64,000 bases of DNA from Peribacillus huizhouensis. Lineage in GTDB: Bacteria > Bacillota > Bacilli > Bacillales > DSM-1321. The number at the start of each line of letters is the position of its first letter. Position 1 is the stretch's first letter. The notes beneath the pieces were generated by a model, which did not search any database, was not told the DNA's origin, and saw only the letters and a program-made list of their open reading frames with translations. The translations under genes were made by a program, and so were the position numbers. Shown here in pieces: positions 20,960-30,378 of the stretch. Where the stretch lies: positions 411,899-475,898 of the forward strand of contig NZ_JACJHX010000002.1 of NCBI RefSeq assembly GCF_014138605.1, in the 5' to 3' direction.

Positions 20960-21127
20960 TTAATGCCTTGTAAGAACATCAAGAGCATTTGAAATCAAGA
21001 TTGAGTCATCTGATACAACAGTTTGGTCGATGGAGGATTTTGCAACAGCAGAATTAGAGACAGGTAATCCCTCTAATAACCCTCTTACGTCCACATCAAT
21101 ATCAAACAATCCTTTTCTTTTAGTCAT
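20960..21127 (-). CDS. Small hypothetical protein, 55 residues
   Basis: An ATG at 21127 lies behind GGGAGG at good spacing. The protein begins MTKRKGLFDIDVDVRGLLEG and ends NALDVLTRH; it is soluble, with no Cys and no membrane segment. The family is not recognised. Strong translation signals and non-random composition favour a real gene. It is the islet gene nearest the intact tRNA. Confidence 0.5.
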   Translation of the reverse strand: MTKRKGLFDIDVDVRGLLEGLPVSNSAVAKSSIDQTVVSDDSILISNALDVLTRH

Positions 21128-21260
21128 ACAAAAAAACCTCCCATATCGTTAGTATATAAGTCGATATACGGTGTAATTTCTTACATGACCGTTATACTGA
21201 CCGTTTCACTAAACGATATAAGAGGTTGATTTGACGGGGGTTAACCGTCCATTTTTTGAC

Positions 21261-21333
<73 letters not shown>

Positions 21334-21425
21334 ATGATATGATATGTAATGACAAGATTTATTATAGATTGTAAACACCAAATAGTCAATACTTTTTCTT
21401 AATTTATTTCAATCTGAGAATGAAT

Positions 21426-21522
21426 GAGGCTGTCTCATAGTGAAAAGATTAGACCAAACAAGTATGTACATGCCATAATACGGGCTACAGCGAGTGAGGT
21501 CAGACCTTTTTGAGACAGCTTC
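21426..21522. repeat. Hairpin repeat with GAGGCTGTCTCA ends
   Basis: GAGGCTGTCTCA at 21426-21437 and TGAGACAGCTTC at 21511-21522 are inverted, with an internal GAGGTCAGACC next to the right arm. The outer arms match the palindrome at 5049-5091, and the inner motif matches the GGTCAGACC family. It lies after ysnB. Confidence 0.65.
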
Positions 21523-21535
21523 ATGATCCATAATC

Positions 21536-22048
21536 TCAGTTAAATGTGTAAGTATTGCTTAATTCTGTTACTATATTCCCCTCGACATCATAGAATTGGA
21601 TTATTGCTTCTTTTTTCTTTAACTCAAGGATGGCATACGTTTTTTCTTTACGGTTTCTCGGAAGTCGTATGCTTCCTGGGTTAATATATAGTCTACCGTC
21701 AATCATCTCAGAACCAGCGATGTGAGAGTGGCCAAAGCAAATGATGTCCGCTTGTTCTTCATCAGCTTTATAGGAAAGGTTCATAATAGTCATTTTCACA
21801 TTATACAAATGGCCGTGGGTGACCAATAAGCGCAAGTCACCGATTGTTTCTACAACATAGTCTGGATAGGCAGCGTCATAATCACAGTTCCCTTTAACCG
21901 CTAACAACCTTTCCATAACCGCATCAGCTTTCTCTAACTCAGAATCACCACAATGGATGAATACATCGACTTCAGCTTGGTGACGTAATTTTATTTGTTC
22001 AACTTCTGAAGTTAGACCATGGCTATCGCTCATAATCCCTACTTTCAT
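21536..22048 (-). CDS. ysnB: YfcE/MJ0936-type metallophosphoesterase
   Basis: 170 residues with calcineurin-like phosphoesterase motifs: MSDSHG at residues 6-11, HCGDSE near 32-37, GNCD near 52-55, VTHGHLYNV near 77-85 and CFGHSHIAG near 103-111, which supply the two-metal site. It probably hydrolyses a phosphodiester in the cytoplasm; the natural substrate is unknown. Its ATG overlaps the end of ysnA by four bases, the same order as ysnA-ysnB in B. subtilis. Confidence 0.9.
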   Translation of the reverse strand: MKVGIMSDSHGLTSEVEQIKLRHQAEVDVFIHCGDSELEKADAVMERLLAVKGNCDYDAAYPDYVVETIGDLRLLVTHGHLYNVKMTIMNLSYKADEEQADIICFGHSHIAGSEMIDGRLYINPGSIRLPRNRKEKTYAILELKKKEAIIQFYDVEGNIVTELSNTYTFN

Positions 22049-22659
22049 GCTTGAGTGTCTTCCTTTTCAAGAAAAGCATCTAATTTTCCTTCAAGTACAT
22101 GTAGGGCATTGGCGCGGTGACTGATCTCATTTTTTTCGTTGCTCTCAAGCTCAGCCATCGTTTTCCCTTTTTCTTTTACATAAAAAACAGGGTCATAGCC
22201 AAAACCATTCGTACCCTTTGGTTCGTTGGTGATTCGTCCTTCCACAAAACCAGACACTGTAATCGTTTCTTGATTCGGGGAGGCGAGTGCTAACGCACAA
22301 AAAAATCTTGCCGTTCTCTTCTCTTCTGGCACATCGTTTAATTCTTGAAGAACCTTCTCAGTATTAGCTGCATCGCTTTTTTCCTCACCAGCATAGCGTG
22401 CAGAATAGACGCCAGGTCTGCCATCAAGCGCGTCTACAATCAAGCCTGAATCGTCGGCTATTACAAACTGCCCAAGCATTTTACTAATTGTTTCTGCTTT
22501 TAAAATAGCGTTTTCTTCAAAGGTTGTCCCTGTTTCCTCGACATCTGGCGCGTTTTCGAAATCAAGAAGTGTCTGAACCTGAACCCCTCTTGAATGAAAT
22601 AAACTTTCGAACTCTTTTGCTTTTCCTTTATTTTTCGTTGCAATAATGACCGTTTTCAA
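22045..22659 (-). CDS. ysnA: XTP/dITP diphosphatase (HAM1/RdgB family)
   Basis: Removes non-canonical purine nucleotides (XTP, dITP) from the pool. The chosen TTG at 22659 with TTAGGAG upstream gives 204 residues, matching the family. A frame reaching 45 codons further upstream has no support. Motifs: [16 protein letters not shown] at residues 4-19, [34 protein letters not shown], and GFGYDPVFY...[18 protein letters not shown]. In B. subtilis rph precedes it; here an iron transporter operon occupies that place. Confidence 0.95.
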   Translation of the reverse strand: MKTVIIATKNKGKAKEFESLFHSRGVQVQTLLDFENAPDVEETGTTFEENAILKAETISKMLGQFVIADDSGLIVDALDGRPGVYSARYAGEEKSDAANTEKVLQELNDVPEEKRTARFFCALALASPNQETITVSGFVEGRITNEPKGTNGFGYDPVFYVKEKGKTMAELESNEKNEISHRANALHVLEGKLDAFLEKEDTQA

Positions 22660-22909
22660 ACATTTCACTCCTAATTTCTTGTAAAATTTATATAAGGTAG
22701 TTAGCTTTCCACTATTCCTACGATAACTAAAGTCTACCACAATTTCCTCTTTCACAAAAATGCTACTTTTTCTGATTTTTTCGTTTAAGTACAATTGATA
22801 CTAATAGCAATATAGAAGGGAGCACTTTTAACACATGTACTAGCATATTTTTTGCCTAAGCAATTTACAACATAACTAAGCATAATCCTGCATGTAGGCA
22901 ATATTATGC

Positions 22910-23614
22910 TCATTTAACATGACAAGTTATGTTATATTCTGATGTTTTTTCGTTAATATTATTGGCAACATTCGACTGACCGATTACGATACTATAATCA
23001 CATATCGCTTCAACATCATTTCGATCATGTGTGACCATAATACAAGTCATATTGGCTTTTTTCAATATTACCCCAAGTTCCTCCCGAATCGACCCTTTTA
23101 AATCTGCATCTAAGTTACTAAATGGTTCGTCCATTAACAACACATTCGGCTTCGGGGCAAGCGCTCTAGCAAGAGCAACCCTTTGTTGCTGACCACCACT
23201 TAATTCATGTGGGTATCTTTTCTCAAAATTCCCCATTTGAACAAGCTCGAGCATCTCTTCTACGCGCTGCTTCCGATCCTTTCGAGGCATGCGGGATAAT
23301 CCAAAAAGAATATTCTCCTTTACCGTCATATGAGGAAATAGAGCATAGTCTTGAAAAACCATTCCCACCCCTCTTTCCTCTGGATGAATAAATATACCTT
23401 CACTCACAACAGTAGTACCTGCAATTTTAATAGCACCTTTTATCGGCATTTCTAATCCTGATATCAAGCGGAGTAATGTGCTTTTTCCACTACCACTTTG
23501 ACCTAAAATGCCTACAATTTCCCCTTTCTCTATTGAAAAAGAAAAATCAGAAATCACGGGATCTTCTTTACGAGAAAATGAAAAAGTGAGACCTTCAATT
23601 TCAACAATACTCAT
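22910..23614 (-). CDS. Iron(III) ABC transporter ATP-binding protein
   Basis: 234 residues. Walker A GQSGSGKST at 38-46, ABC signature LSGGQ at 138-142, Walker B VLLMDEP at 158-164. It has the FbpC-type order but is short: the C-terminal TOBE-like regulatory domain of longer homologs is absent. It overlaps the permease gene by four bases. It energises uptake of the substrate bound by the lipoprotein encoded at 25259-26344, in a Fur-box operon. Confidence 0.9.
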   Translation of the reverse strand: MSIVEIEGLTFSFSRKEDPVISDFSFSIEKGEIVGILGQSGSGKSTLLRLISGLEMPIKGAIKIAGTTVVSEGIFIHPEERGVGMVFQDYALFPHMTVKENILFGLSRMPRKDRKQRVEEMLELVQMGNFEKRYPHELSGGQQQRVALARALAPKPNVLLMDEPFSNLDADLKGSIREELGVILKKANMTCIMVTHDRNDVEAICDYSIVIGQSNVANNINEKTSEYNITCHVK

Positions 23615-25257
23615 TGTTTCACCTTCTTACCAATCATTTGAAAAATAATTACAGATAACATACTAATCGCAATGATTAAAAGCGATGAAATAGAAGCCTC
23701 ATATATTTGCTCATCGTTTGCATATTGATAAGTCTTTGTTGCTAGCGTTTCAAAATTAAAAGGCCTCAGCAACAAGGCTAATGGCAATTCCTTGCAAATT
23801 TCAACAAACGTTATGAGAAATCCACTAATTAGAGACCCTTTAATTAAAGGCAGATCAATTCTAAAGAATGTTTTTGTCACACCTAGTCCAAGTATTCTTG
23901 ATGCTTCCATGTACTTCGTTCCCACTTTCTCAAACCCCACTTCAATTGCATTAAATCCAGTAGCCATAAAACGAATGAAATAGCCAACGATTAACATGAT
24001 TAAAGATAAACTTAACATAAGAGGTGCTTCACCGAGCCCCATTAAAGAGTATATCGGTGCGAGCCATTTATCAAGTGAGATAAAAATAGCTAGTACACCA
24101 ATCGCAATAATCGGACCAGGAATTGAATAACCGGAAGTTACGCATTTTGAGATAATGAAAGAAAATGAAGAATGAGATCGGCAGACGTTTGCGACAACAA
24201 CAGAAAGTATAAGAATCATCAATGTAGAGATTACGGCAACATAGACGGTTTGATAAATTAATGTAAAAAATGAAGGATCCCAAATTTTATAAAATGTCAT
24301 TTTTGCCCAAGCAATTAACTGTAAAAACGGAATGAGAAATCCTAATAGAAACACGACACTGCAATACATAAAGGCAGATAGCCCAGCAAGTCCCTTCAGC
24401 TTCACAGGTACAAGCGGCCTCGATTTATTGCTCAAATGATAACGTCGTCTCTGTCTAAGCAGTCTTTCTAAAAAGAAAATTCCAACGATGATAACCATCA
24501 ACCACGCAGCAAGTCTCATTGCAGAATTCACATCGTACATCCCGAACCATGTTTGAAAAATAGCTGTTGAAATGGTATGAATCCCCAAATAGCTAGTAAC
24601 TCCATAGTCACCTAACACTTCATAGATTACTAAAACGATACCTCCAACAATAGCAGGCCTTGATAAAGGAAGTACTACTTTATAAAAAACAGCTAATGGT
24701 TTACGTCCTAACAGTCTGGCATTCTCTATATAAGATGTACTTTGACTTTCAAGAAATGCTCTTGTAATCATGTATACATACGGAAATAGAAAAAAGGTGA
24801 AAATAAAAACTGCTCCACGTATTCCCGAAACTGTAAGCATTTCAGCATTAATCTGATAATCAAAATGATTCCTTAACGTTGTTTGAACCACACCCGTATA
24901 GCCTAGCATAGTTCGATACGTGTAAGCAGCAATAAAAGTCGGGATTGATAGCGGCAACATTAATCCCCAACGGAAAAACCGTTTTAGTGGAAAATCATAG
25001 GCAGCAATCAACCATGCCAAGGTTACACCTAAAAGGGCCGTAAAAATACCTGTCAGGACCACAAGTATGATCGTGTTTGTGACATAATTTTTTAGCAAGT
25101 ATTGACGAATTTGAAACCAATTTTCATTAGGTTCTTGAAATATAGAAGAGAAAATAAAAAGGATAGGCAGTAGAATAACTACTGCCCCAACTAAACTTAT
25201 GATCCACCATCCGTTAAACTCTTTTTTAATATTACGTTTAATTAAATCTGCTCTCAT
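23611..25257 (-). CDS. Iron(III) ABC transporter permease (FbpB-like, two MetI domains)
   Basis: About 548 residues from the ATG at 25257, which lies one base after the binding-protein stop with GGAAG upstream. About twelve membrane segments form two fused permease halves. Each half has an EAA-type loop (ENARLLGRKPLAVFYKVVLP near residue 190 and EASRILGLGVTKTFFRIDLP near residue 455). The fused two-domain layout is typical of FbpB/SfuB ferric iron permeases. It works with the neighbouring ATPase and lipoprotein. Confidence 0.9.
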   Translation of the reverse strand: MRADLIKRNIKKEFNGWWIISLVGAVVILLPILFIFSSIFQEPNENWFQIRQYLLKNYVTNTIILVVLTGIFTALLGVTLAWLIAAYDFPLKRFFRWGLMLPLSIPTFIAAYTYRTMLGYTGVVQTTLRNHFDYQINAEMLTVSGIRGAVFIFTFFLFPYVYMITRAFLESQSTSYIENARLLGRKPLAVFYKVVLPLSRPAIVGGIVLVIYEVLGDYGVTSYLGIHTISTAIFQTWFGMYDVNSAMRLAAWLMVIIVGIFFLERLLRQRRRYHLSNKSRPLVPVKLKGLAGLSAFMYCSVVFLLGFLIPFLQLIAWAKMTFYKIWDPSFFTLIYQTVYVAVISTLMILILSVVVANVCRSHSSFSFIISKCVTSGYSIPGPIIAIGVLAIFISLDKWLAPIYSLMGLGEAPLMLSLSLIMLIVGYFIRFMATGFNAIEVGFEKVGTKYMEASRILGLGVTKTFFRIDLPLIKGSLISGFLITFVEICKELPLALLLRPFNFETLATKTYQYANDEQIYEASISSLLIIAISMLSVIIFQMIGKKVKQ

Positions 25258-25258
25258 A

Positions 25259-26344
25259 TTACTTCCAGTCCGTTTTATTAAAGATTTCGATCGCCTTTTT
25301 ATTATGCTCACCTAGAGTATCAAAATTTAGTTCTTGCATTTTGAAGTCTCCCCAGCTCTCTAGCAATTCAGGTTTTTTCGCATTAGGATTTACTGGAAAC
25401 TCATAATTATTAGCTGACATAAATTCTTGAGCCTCAACGCTTGTCATATATTCAATCAGCTTAGTCGCATTTTCTTTATTCTTGCTGTGCTTCGTCAAAC
25501 CAATTCCGCTAATATTCACATGAGTACCATTTGTTTCTTGGTTCGGGAAAAAGACTCCGATACTATCAGCAACCTTTACTTCTTCTGGATCTTCAGAGTT
25601 TGCTAGTAAACCAACATAATAAGTATTCATAATGGCAATATCACCAGTACCTGCAGCAATTGCTTTAGCTTGGTCACGATCACCACCATCTGGCTGACGG
25701 GCAAAATTGTTTACTATTCCTTTTGCCCATTGTTCCGCTTTTTCTTCACCGTTTAACTCAATAAAGGAAGCAAGTAATGATTGGTTATATAAACTTGTTG
25801 AAGAACGGACTAACAATTTCCCCTTCCATTTCTCACTTGTTAAATCCTCATATGTTGACAATTCTTCAGGTGCAACCCTGTCTTTCGAATAGGCAATAAT
25901 ACGTGCTCTTGTTGCTAACCCTACCCATTGATTATCTACATCACGAAGATTTTCGGGTACGTTTTTATTAATAATGTCTGATGAAACTGGTTGCAGAATA
26001 TCATTTTGCTTTGCATTTGCAAGGACTCCACCATCTACTGTAACAAATAAATCAGCTTCTGTGCTTGCACCTTCTCGCTTTAATCTCTCAATAAGTTCTT
26101 CCGCTTCCCCTTTTACAACATTTACTTTAATGCCTGTTTCTTCTGTGAATTTCTTGTAAATCTCTTCATCTACTTCATAATGTCTTGCCGTATAGATATT
26201 CACTTCTTGATTTTCATTTGTTTTAGGTTTTGATGCTTCATCTTCCCCTTTTGAGTCAGTTTGATTTGTACTACTACAACCAGCTAGACCAATCGTTAGT
26301 ACGGTACTAACGAGGAAAGGCTTAATTAATTTTGAAAAATTCAT
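25259..26344 (-). CDS. Iron(III)-binding lipoprotein (FbpA/Fut-type)
   Basis: 361 residues. Signal peptide with lipobox LAGC (Cys23), then a Glu/Lys-rich linker and a class of periplasmic-binding fold starting VNIYTARHYEVDEEIYKKFT near residue 49. A YY-type iron ligand site is expected at NTYYVGLL (about residue 242). It is the first gene of an operon with permease and ATPase, and a perfect Fur box lies upstream. It captures ferric iron at the cell surface. Confidence 0.9.
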   Translation of the reverse strand: MNFSKLIKPFLVSTVLTIGLAGCSSTNQTDSKGEDEASKPKTNENQEVNIYTARHYEVDEEIYKKFTEETGIKVNVVKGEAEELIERLKREGASTEADLFVTVDGGVLANAKQNDILQPVSSDIINKNVPENLRDVDNQWVGLATRARIIAYSKDRVAPEELSTYEDLTSEKWKGKLLVRSSTSLYNQSLLASFIELNGEEKAEQWAKGIVNNFARQPDGGDRDQAKAIAAGTGDIAIMNTYYVGLLANSEDPEEVKVADSIGVFFPNQETNGTHVNISGIGLTKHSKNKENATKLIEYMTSVEAQEFMSANNYEFPVNPNAKKPELLESWGDFKMQELNFDTLGEHNKKAIEIFNKTDWK

Positions 26345-26386
26345 AATTTGCGTCCACCTCTGCTATTAATGTAACTAGAATGATAT

Positions 26387-26444
26387 TGATAATTATTATC
26401 AATTAATACATTTTTATTCTACTGACTCGTACTACTAATGTCAA
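26387..26444 (-). promoter_or_regulatory. Promoter with Fur box for the iron transporter operon
   Basis: On the minus strand, -35 TTGACA (26439-26444) and -10 TAGAAT (26416-26421) are separated by exactly 17 bases. Just downstream lies TGATAATTATTATCA (26387-26401), a perfect 7-1-7 Fur box covering the expected transcription start region. Iron-loaded Fur should block the operon. The remaining sequence up to gerM (26445-26701) has no gene. Confidence 0.9.
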
Positions 26445-26701
26445 CAAATAATTTTATATTTAAAATAATTTTGTATTATCTAATTTTTATATTTTTATGA
26501 CTTGATTTAATTCACTATGACTTCCACAATAATGTTCTATTCTTGAATCAGGGGTAGAGGTAATAACATACAAATATATCCACGTTTTATTAAAACTTCT
26601 GACCTTCAAACAGAGTGATCCTCTTCATTCATTTAATCGAGTTCGCGCAACGAAAAAAAAGGTCTGCCATTAGCAGCCCCTCGTATTTAGAGATCCTTCT
26701 A

Positions 26702-27772
26702 TTAATAACTACCTGTGTTCACTTTTGCAGGACGACTTACAGGTTCAGATAATGCTTTACCTGCATCATCTAATAAACCGCCTTTTCCTTGTACAAGCAC
26801 TTCCACGCTTTCAATGTCTTTTTGTTCAGTTAACGAAAGGACAAGCGTGTCAAGGACATCTTTAGAAATCTTCTTCTCTTTGAAACTTCCTAGAATATTT
26901 TCATTGAAATTTAAAGTAACTTTCCCATCTTCATTTTTCGGCTCTTCAATTAAAGCAACATCATCCATGAAACCTGAAAGCAGGCTTGAAGCAAGTCCTG
27001 GTCCTTTTACAAGCTCATTGACCGCTGCCGTGATTGTATCTGTTTTCGTATCTTTAACCCTTTTGGTTACCGGAACATAATAGTAACTACCCTCATCACC
27101 GCCAACATAATACACAGTAAGTGGCATCGTATTGGAAACATCCATAACATCTGACAAGTCGAAGTTAATCCCTACTGAACGGTTTAGACCATCAGAAATC
27201 GGTGTTTTATTTACCGGCATTTCGTTTAACTTAGTACCATTCATTTTTAATACCACTTTATCAACTGTATCGAATTGGGTTAAAGTATAAGTGATGGCTT
27301 GAAGAATTTTTAGTTCATCCTCTTTCTGATATGTAGCAAATTCCTTGGAAAAATCAGCAGTTGCTACACCTTCCTTAATATCCACACTAACATGTGTATC
27401 TGCAGGAATCACTGCTCTGAAGCCATTTGGCAGCATCTCAGAGACTGGTCCGTTTGCGACTAAATATTCAAGCGCTTGTTGAGCAACTGCTGTATTTGAA
27501 GGAAGCTCCAGCGTTTGCGGTACGACAAACCCGCTTTTATCAATCAAATACAATTCAGTTTTAATCGTTTTTGTTGCTTTTTCTTTACTGTCAGTTTTCG
27601 CTGCTTCCTCGCCATTCACTTCTTTTAAACCCGATTCATCGTCTACTAATGTTACTCCTTCTGGCGGATCTATATTTGCTTTTTCTTTTGCACCGAACAG
27701 GCCGCAACCACCTAAAAAGAGCGAAGAAGCCAGAACAGTTGTGACAACTGATATTTTTGTTACGTGAGACAT
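26702..27772 (-). CDS. gerM: Spore germination/sporulation lipoprotein GerM
   Basis: About 356 residues from the ATG at 27772 (GGGAGGG six bases upstream; an ATG two codons earlier overlaps that site). Lipobox LGGC near residue 23 predicts a lipoprotein. Two GerMN domains follow (about 75-200, KTELYLIDKSGFVVPQTLEL, and about 215-335, TVYYVGGDEGSYYYVPVTKR). In B. subtilis GerM is made early in the mother cell and helps assemble the SpoIIIA-SpoIIQ channel. A sigma-E-like pair (CTATA / CGTATAAAT at 27804-27830, minus strand) lies upstream. Confidence 0.93.
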   Translation of the reverse strand: MSHVTKISVVTTVLASSLFLGGCGLFGAKEKANIDPPEGVTLVDDESGLKEVNGEEAAKTDSKEKATKTIKTELYLIDKSGFVVPQTLELPSNTAVAQQALEYLVANGPVSEMLPNGFRAVIPADTHVSVDIKEGVATADFSKEFATYQKEDELKILQAITYTLTQFDTVDKVVLKMNGTKLNEMPVNKTPISDGLNRSVGINFDLSDVMDVSNTMPLTVYYVGGDEGSYYYVPVTKRVKDTKTDTITAAVNELVKGPGLASSLLSGFMDDVALIEEPKNEDGKVTLNFNENILGSFKEKKISKDVLDTLVLSLTEQKDIESVEVLVQGKGGLLDDAGKALSEPVSRPAKVNTGSY

Positions 27773-27842
27773 GGACATCCCTCCCAGGACAGTTTGTACT
27801 ATTATTTATACGAGCCTTGGGAATTTATAGACCAATTTTTTT

Positions 27843-27880
27843 CAAAAAAAATAGAAGGCGCCACAAAAGGGTCTGCCTTC
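27843..27880 (-). terminator. Terminator after racE
   Basis: GAAGGC (27854-27859) and GCCTTC (27875-27880) form a hairpin followed on the minus strand by a U-rich run, downstream of racE. Confidence 0.6.
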
Positions 27881-27953
27881 AAAAAAATTGATCGTATTTA
27901 AAACTGTAACCATTATGTCATAACCAACTCACTCTTAAGTCTCGAGTCGTCGA

Positions 27954-28751
27954 TTAATCAATTTTCACCGTTTGGACAGTCCCTATTTTTTCACCAATCC
28001 AACTATAGGCAATGCTTTGGAATATTTCCTTAGATCCCGTCGTGAAAAATTGGTGTTTTGGTGTTTCATTACTTATATTCAACATATTATCATGTTGCAG
28101 GATAACGCTCGCTTCACGCGCCGTCTCTTCACCAGATGAAATGACTTTAATATTCCTTCCCATAAACCGACTAATTTCAGGTCCCAGTAATGGATAATGG
28201 GTACAACCTAGAACGAGCGTATCAATATTCGTTCTTTTTAAGGGCTGTAGCGTTTCAGCAATTACTTTTCTAACAATTGAACCATGAAATGCCCCGCTCT
28301 CCACGATTGGAACGAACTTCGGACATGCAAGGCTGTCAACTTTCACCCGATTATTAATCATGGCAAGCGCTTGATCATACGCCTTACTCGCAACTGTACC
28401 ATTTGTTCCAATAATACCGATATGTAAATTCAAGGAAACCTTTAATGCTGCTCGGGCACCCGGATAGATCACTCCGAGTACCGGAATCGGTAGCTCTGAA
28501 CTAATTTCTTCGAGAGCTGCTGCTGTAGCCGTGTTGCATGCGATAATCAGCATTTTCATATCGTATTTCAAAAGATAACGTGTCATCTGCCAAGTGAATT
28601 TTTTCACATCTTCCATTGGACGCGGACCATACGGGCATCTCGCCGTATCCCCGATATATACAATATTCTCATTGGGCAGCTGACGCATAACCTCTTTCGC
28701 TACGGTTAAGCCACCAACTCCCGAATCCATAATGCCTATTGGTTGTTTCAA
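27954..28751 (-). CDS. racE: Glutamate racemase
   Basis: Makes D-glutamate for peptidoglycan (and possibly poly-gamma-glutamate). 265 residues, normal length. Motifs: GIMDSGVGGLTV at 6-17, GDTARCPYG at 34-42, catalytic Cys72 in ACNTATAA and Cys183 in LGCTHYPLLG. It follows the marR-like ysmB and precedes gerM, as in B. subtilis. Confidence 0.97.
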   Translation of the reverse strand: MKQPIGIMDSGVGGLTVAKEVMRQLPNENIVYIGDTARCPYGPRPMEDVKKFTWQMTRYLLKYDMKMLIIACNTATAAALEEISSELPIPVLGVIYPGARAALKVSLNLHIGIIGTNGTVASKAYDQALAMINNRVKVDSLACPKFVPIVESGAFHGSIVRKVIAETLQPLKRTNIDTLVLGCTHYPLLGPEISRFMGRNIKVISSGEETAREASVILQHDNMLNISNETPKHQFFTTGSKEIFQSIAYSWIGEKIGTVQTVKID

Positions 28752-28767
28752 ACATCTCGCCTCATTC

Positions 28768-29205
28768 TTATCGCATTTCTTGATGTAATTTTATTAAATT
28801 TTCTTTAAGTGTGGTGACTTCTTCACTTGAAAAATTCACTAAAACGTCTTGCAGATACACTTGCCGCTTCTTAATTACTTCATCTATAATCCTTTTTCCT
28901 TCTTCTAATAGATGAATTCTTACCACTCTGCGGTCCTTTTCATCCTTCACCCGTTGGACGAGTTCATTTTTTTCCATGCGGTCAATCAGATCCGTCGTTG
29001 TACTGAAAGCTAAATACATCTTAGCGGAGAGTTCCCCGATTGTCATATCTCCTTCTTCAAACAGCCACTGAAGAGCAATAAATTGAGGAGGCGTTATCTT
29101 ATAATTCGTTAGCATTTCCCGGCCCTTTTGCTTAATTAAACCCGAAACATAACGCAGCTCTTTTTCAATTCTTGCCACATGCTCCACATGCGTTACTTCA
29201 TCCAT
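28768..29205 (-). CDS. ysmB: MarR-family transcriptional regulator
   Basis: 145 residues with a winged-helix core (ITPPQFIALQWLFEEGDMTI, then GELSAKMYLAFSTTTDLIDR and the wing VKDEKDRRVVRIHLLEEGKR). It sits 16 bases upstream of racE on the same strand, the B. subtilis ysmB position, so they are probably co-transcribed. Its ligand and targets are unknown. Confidence 0.88.
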   Translation of the reverse strand: MDEVTHVEHVARIEKELRYVSGLIKQKGREMLTNYKITPPQFIALQWLFEEGDMTIGELSAKMYLAFSTTTDLIDRMEKNELVQRVKDEKDRRVVRIHLLEEGKRIIDEVIKKRQVYLQDVLVNFSSEEVTTLKENLIKLHQEMR

Positions 29206-29400
29206 TTCTCACAACTCCCAACCACTTATACAAAACTTAGTAACTTTATTGTCTATGAAAAAAAGAGAAATTTCAAGAACCATTCTTCCCCAACAAAAAT
29301 TAACAGCAATAACAAGCACCTTCATGAATTGAATCATTCATTATAGTGCTAGACATATTGCTGCTAACAGTTTGACAAAATGGTGATCTGTAAGCTTTTT

Positions 29401-29655
29401 TCCCGCATTAACGGGCAGTAACCCCACCTCAAGGCTTAGATGAATCGAAGAAGCATCGGTGGGGGATAACTTCCCGTAAAAGCCCGATTGGTGAGATACA
29501 GTGAAACTTACCGATGCGTGAGCAGAGGTTTAGTTGAACCAATCGGGTTCGTAGAGTCGTTTTATCGAAGCGGAGCGGAGATATTAGCGACTCTAGAACG
29601 GGACTAACAATCAGCGGGGGATGGAGCCCCCCAACTGATTGAAGTTTCACTTTAT
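29401..29655. repeat. AAGTGAAACTTC/CCCGTTAA element, copy 2 (composite, 255 bp)
   Basis: Left end CCCGCATTAACGGG (hairpin), right end GATTGAAGTTTCACTTTAT. In between are inverted pieces such as CCCGATTGGT / ACCAATCGGG and AGTCG...CGACT, and a second GTGAAACTT. The element is palindromic on several scales and fills most of the gerE-ysmB space. Its open frames are not genes. Confidence 0.75.
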
Positions 29656-29685
29656 CAATCAACTCAGTATGGAATTGAGAATGCT

Positions 29686-29910
29686 TTAGAGCTTCAACTC
29701 TCCCATACGAAGGAGTTCAATGACTGCTTGGGAACGCCCTTTGACTCCAAGCTTTTGCATCGCATTTGAAATATGATTTCGAACTGTTTTTTCGCTGATA
29801 AACAATTCACCTGCGATTTCTTTCGTTGTCTTATCTTGAACTAATAATTCGAATACTTCTTTTTCTCTTTTGGTGAGTAATGGCTTATGAGTGAATTCGT
29901 TCTCCTTCAA
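29686..29910 (-). CDS. gerE: Late sporulation transcription factor GerE
   Basis: 74 residues, a stand-alone LuxR-type HTH protein that adjusts sigma-K-dependent coat gene expression in the mother cell. The sequence (LLTKREKEVFELLVQDKTTK, then ISEKTVRNHISNAMQKLGVK) is almost the B. subtilis protein. The start is TTG behind AAGGAGGG. A sigma-K promoter lies upstream. Its likely targets in this window include the spore-surface-like genes at 13.3-18.6 kb (inference). Confidence 0.97.
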   Translation of the reverse strand: MKENEFTHKPLLTKREKEVFELLVQDKTTKEIAGELFISEKTVRNHISNAMQKLGVKGRSQAVIELLRMGELKL

Positions 29911-29974
29911 GTGTTGTAACCCTCCTTGCCTTCACCAGCATAAAAACCCGGAGTGGGTGTCTATTTAGTCATGT

Positions 29975-30003
29975 TATAGTATGACAAGTGAGGCAGGAAA
30001 GTG
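29975..30003 (-). promoter_or_regulatory. Sigma-K promoter of gerE
   Basis: On the minus strand CACT (30000-30003), 16 bases, then CATACTATA (29975-29983), a full match to the sigma-K -10 form CATANNNTA. gerE is sigma-K dependent in B. subtilis. The remaining 30004-30264 stretch has no gene. Confidence 0.7.
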
Positions 30004-30264
30004 ACTGTTCCGAGGCACGAATCGTGATTTTCTTTTGTATTTTTTATAAGCTCCAACTATTAGTATTTAAACTTTATAAAACCGACTTGATCACGGGTGT
30101 TTTGGTGGTCCACACATGATCTTGGAAACACTTTTTACTAAGACTTCATTCTTCACAACTGTAATTCAAGAAATCAAAGTATTTTATTCTTCATGATGTG
30201 AATAAGTGATTGTAAATATCAAATTTGATGCGAATCGGTTTAAAATTATGTATACCTCATAACG

Positions 30265-30350
30265 AAAGGGTCAGACCCCGGCACTAATATACCGTTCAAT
30301 TACCACTAATGAACAGTATATATTGAGCGTGATTAGACCCTTTTAAGAGA
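30265..30350. repeat. GGTCAGACC-family element between sdaAA and gerE
   Basis: Left arm AAAGGGTCAGACCCCGGCAC, right arm GATTAGACCCTTTTAAGAGA. Internal inverted motifs (ACCGTTCAATTACC / ATGAACAGTATAT) are also visible. It lies just after the sdaAA stop and may serve as its terminator. Confidence 0.8.
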
Positions 30351-30378
30351 CTTGAAAAATTTTCTTGTATGTTTTGGA

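Noticed and set aside
22660..22794. Longer ysnA start at 22794
   Set aside because: The extra 45 residues do not match the family; the TTG at 22659 has a good ribosome binding site.
29429..29662. Minus-strand open frame of 77 codons within the repeat between gerE and ysmB
   Set aside because: It lies wholly in a hairpin-rich dispersed repeat, has no ribosome binding site, and its translation resembles nothing.
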